Shown piece by piece: positions 62,193 through 64,000 of a stretch of 64,000 bases of DNA (positions are counted from its first letter, which is position 1; every line of letters starts with the position of its first letter). The notes under the pieces were generated by a model, which saw only the letters and a list, made by a program, of their open reading frames with translations, was not told the DNA's origin and made no database searches. Source of the stretch: CANMIH01 sp049116335 (GTDB lineage: Bacteria; Pseudomonadota; Alphaproteobacteria; Rhodobacterales; Rhodobacteraceae); NCBI GenBank assembly GCA_049116335.1, contig JAGDYZ010000016.1:186001-250000 (forward strand), read 5' to 3'. Position numbers and translations under genes: made by a program.

Positions 62193-63374
62193 ATGTTCTT
62201 TTTCCCGCGCCGCCTATTGATGGGCGCAGCTACTTTGGCCCTGCTGGCCACCTCGGCACAGGCCTTTGATACTCGTGCGCGCGCGGCCTTTGTGGTGGAT
62301 TACACCACGGGCACGGTGCTTTTGGCCAAGAACGCCGACCAATCCCTGCCCCCGGCCTCGATGTCGAAGCTAATGACGCTCTATATTGCGTTTGAAGCCA
62401 TTCGAGATGGCCGTCTTTCGCTTGATGAAAAACTGCCGGTTTCCAGCCATGCCATGTCTTATGGCGGCTCGACCATGTTTCTGGACACGACAGACCGGGT
62501 GAAGGTTTCGGATTTGCTGCGTGGCGTGATTGTTCTTTCGGGCAATGATGCCTGCGCGGTTCTAGCTGAGGCCCTAAGCCCCGATGGAACCGAAAAAGGC
62601 TTTGCCCGGTTCATGACACAGCGCGCGCAGCAGCTTGGCATGACAGGATCGACCTTCAAAAACGCCAGCGGCTGGCCTGCTCAGGGGCATGAGATGTCGA
62701 TGCGTGATCTGTCGCTTTTGGCGATGCGAATCATTGAAGATTTCCCGGAGCACTATGCGATGTTCTCGGAGCGCCGGTTCGAATTTGACGGGCGCGCGCC
62801 GGGCAATGTGCGCAACCGCAACCCCTTGCTGGCACTGGACATCGGCGCAGACGGGTTGAAAACCGGTCACACACAAGAAGCGGGTTATGGTCTTGTGGGA
62901 TCGGCGCAGAATGGGGACCGCCGCGTGATTTTTGCCATCACCGGATTGGGTAGCGAACGCGCGCGGGCCGAGGAATCTGAGGCCATTGTCAACTGGGCCT
63001 TCCGGCAATTTGCCGAACGCACAATTGTGACCCAGGACAAAGCTGTGGCTGAGGCTGATATCTGGATGGGATCGCAAGAGAAGGTTGGTCTTGTCGCGGA
63101 AAAGGACATTTCCCTGCTGCTTCCAACGCTTAGCGCAAATTCCCTTGACGCCGAAGTCGTTTATACCGGCCCCATTCAGGCTCCGGTTGAGGCAGGACAG
63201 AAGCTTGCCGAGCTGATTATCCGCCCTGAAGGTCTTCCAGAAACCCGAGTGCCCCTGGTGGCAGAGACCTCTGTCGCCGCCGGTGGATTTCTGGATCGTA
63301 TGATGATGGTATCAAAGGTTTTACTGAAGCGGCTGCAAGATGGCCCACCAACTGATCCTCAGGAGGCATCGTGA
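62193..63374 (+). CDS. dacC: D-alanyl-D-alanine carboxypeptidase
   Basis: 393 residues with a signal peptide (cut after about ATSAQA). Serine peptidase S11 motifs: S56-x-x-K59 in PASMSKLMT, SGN in VLSGNDAC near 114, and KTG in GLKTGHTQ near 220. A C-terminal beta domain (PIQAPVEAGQKLAELII) follows. It trims peptidoglycan pentapeptides in the periplasm. GTGA overlap with tmk shows coupling. The exact Dac paralogue letter is not certain. Confidence 0.92.
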   Translation: MFFFPRRLLMGAATLALLATSAQAFDTRARAAFVVDYTTGTVLLAKNADQSLPPASMSKLMTLYIAFEAIRDGRLSLDEKLPVSSHAMSYGGSTMFLDTTDRVKVSDLLRGVIVLSGNDACAVLAEALSPDGTEKGFARFMTQRAQQLGMTGSTFKNASGWPAQGHEMSMRDLSLLAMRIIEDFPEHYAMFSERRFEFDGRAPGNVRNRNPLLALDIGADGLKTGHTQEAGYGLVGSAQNGDRRVIFAITGLGSERARAEESEAIVNWAFRQFAERTIVTQDKAVAEADIWMGSQEKVGLVAEKDISLLLPTLSANSLDAEVVYTGPIQAPVEAGQKLAELIIRPEGLPETRVPLVAETSVAAGGFLDRMMMVSKVLLKRLQDGPPTDPQEAS

Positions 63375-63994
63375 CATCCAAAGGGTTGTTCATCAGCTTT
63401 GAAGGCATCGACGGATCCGGAAAATCAACACAGGCGCGCCGCTTGGCCGACCATCTGACGGCCAATGGCCGTGAGGTGGTTTTGACCCGTGAACCGGGTG
63501 GAAGCCCCGGCGCCGAAGAAATTCGCGCCTTGGTGTTACAAGGGGAGCCGGACCGCTGGTCGGCTGAGACCGAGCTTTTGCTGTTCACTGCCGCACGTCG
63601 CGACCATTTGGAACGCACCATTCGCCCCGCACTGGCCGAGGGCAAAGTGGTGATCTGTGATCGCTTCGCTGACAGCAGCCGCATGTATCAGGGGCTACGC
63701 GGCGAAATGCGTGAGCGTGTGGATGCCCTGCATGATCTGATGATTGGGGTTGAACCGGATTTGACGGTTCTGATTGACATGGACCCAAGCGCTGGATTGT
63801 CCCGAGCCAAAGCCCGCGCCACAGTAGAAGAGCGTTTCGAAGATTTCGGGATTTCGCTGCAGGAACAAATGCGTGAAGGGTTTCTGGCCCTGTCACGTGA
63901 ATATGCGGATCGCTTTACGGTGATTGACGGCAACCGGGACATGGACGCGGTGACACTAGATATTCAGGCACAAGTCGAGGCCGCGCTGGCATGA
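63371..63994 (+). CDS. tmk: Thymidylate kinase
   Basis: 207 residues from GTG 63371. P-loop FEGIDGSGKST (residues 10-20), TREPGGSPGAEEIR with the dTMP-binding residues, and CDRFADSS near 97-103. It phosphorylates dTMP to dTDP in DNA precursor synthesis. ATGA overlap to the next gene. Confidence 0.95.
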   Translation: MTSKGLFISFEGIDGSGKSTQARRLADHLTANGREVVLTREPGGSPGAEEIRALVLQGEPDRWSAETELLLFTAARRDHLERTIRPALAEGKVVICDRFADSSRMYQGLRGEMRERVDALHDLMIGVEPDLTVLIDMDPSAGLSRAKARATVEERFEDFGISLQEQMREGFLALSREYADRFTVIDGNRDMDAVTLDIQAQVEAALA

Positions 63995-64000
63995 GCACCG
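63991..64000 (+). CDS. holB: Start of the next gene, probably holB (DNA polymerase III delta')
   Basis: Only ATGAGCACCG is in the window. The ATGA overlap with tmk and the well-known tmk-holB order support the guess. Confidence 0.4.

Noticed and set aside
1..64000. CRISPR arrays and insertion sequences
   Set aside because: No regularly spaced long repeats and no transposase-like protein were found.

Overview
The window looks like a chromosome of a marine Rhodobacteraceae (roseobacter-type alphaproteobacterium). The evidence is high GC, the rpoE-chrR singlet-oxygen sigma/anti-sigma pair beside photolyase operons, and the conserved run SPOR lipoprotein - D,D-carboxypeptidase - tmk - holB at the right end. 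No rRNA genes or CRISPR arrays were seen.

Bases 1-12273 (+ strand) hold one tightly packed defence operon that enters from the left edge. It encodes a helicase/DUF1998 protein (5' end outside the window), a DrmD-like SNF2 helicase, a 1315-residue DrmMI-like adenine methyltransferase, an HNH_2 endonuclease and a GmrSD-like DUF262/HNH protein. It resembles DISARM, but the DrmA-like and DrmB-like parts are in one chain, no DrmC phospholipase is seen, and two nucleases are added. The presumed target-recognition part of the methyltransferase has sharply lower GC than its flanks, which suggests domain replacement.

Bases 12342 to about 51.9 kb hold a nearly complete siphovirus-type prophage, mostly on the minus strand. 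Read from its right end: integration cassette (DUF2924, large serine recombinase, HTH protein), a control region with three GACATTAATGTC palindromes, a winged-helix regulator, a Com-like zinc protein, a sigma-like protein, a replication/recombination module, an iteron-like array, a terminator, a ParB-methyltransferase, terminase, portal, a fused protease-capsid protein, tail genes with a canonical AAAAAAC -1 frameshift site, tail tip, lysis cassette with overlapping spanins, and glycine-rich and repeat-bearing fibre genes. Several small genes run against the main direction (YecA/SEC-C, a two-helix membrane protein and three short genes near the terminase) and look like morons. One early helicase gene is split by a frameshift at a G4 run.

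Bases 52.1-60.3 kb form a light/singlet-oxygen stress region. A minus operon (DUF2256, SDR, FeS photolyase) and a plus operon (phrA, DCC-family protein, CIA30 protein) are divergent, followed by a DUF3833/TspO-like operon and rpoE-chrR. Four promoters with the same layout (TGATCC-like -35, 18-bp spacer ending in CG, TA-rich -10) suggest that one RpoE controls all of them, including itself. The right end has a tRNA-Ser(UGA) with a terminator and housekeeping cell-envelope and nucleotide genes.
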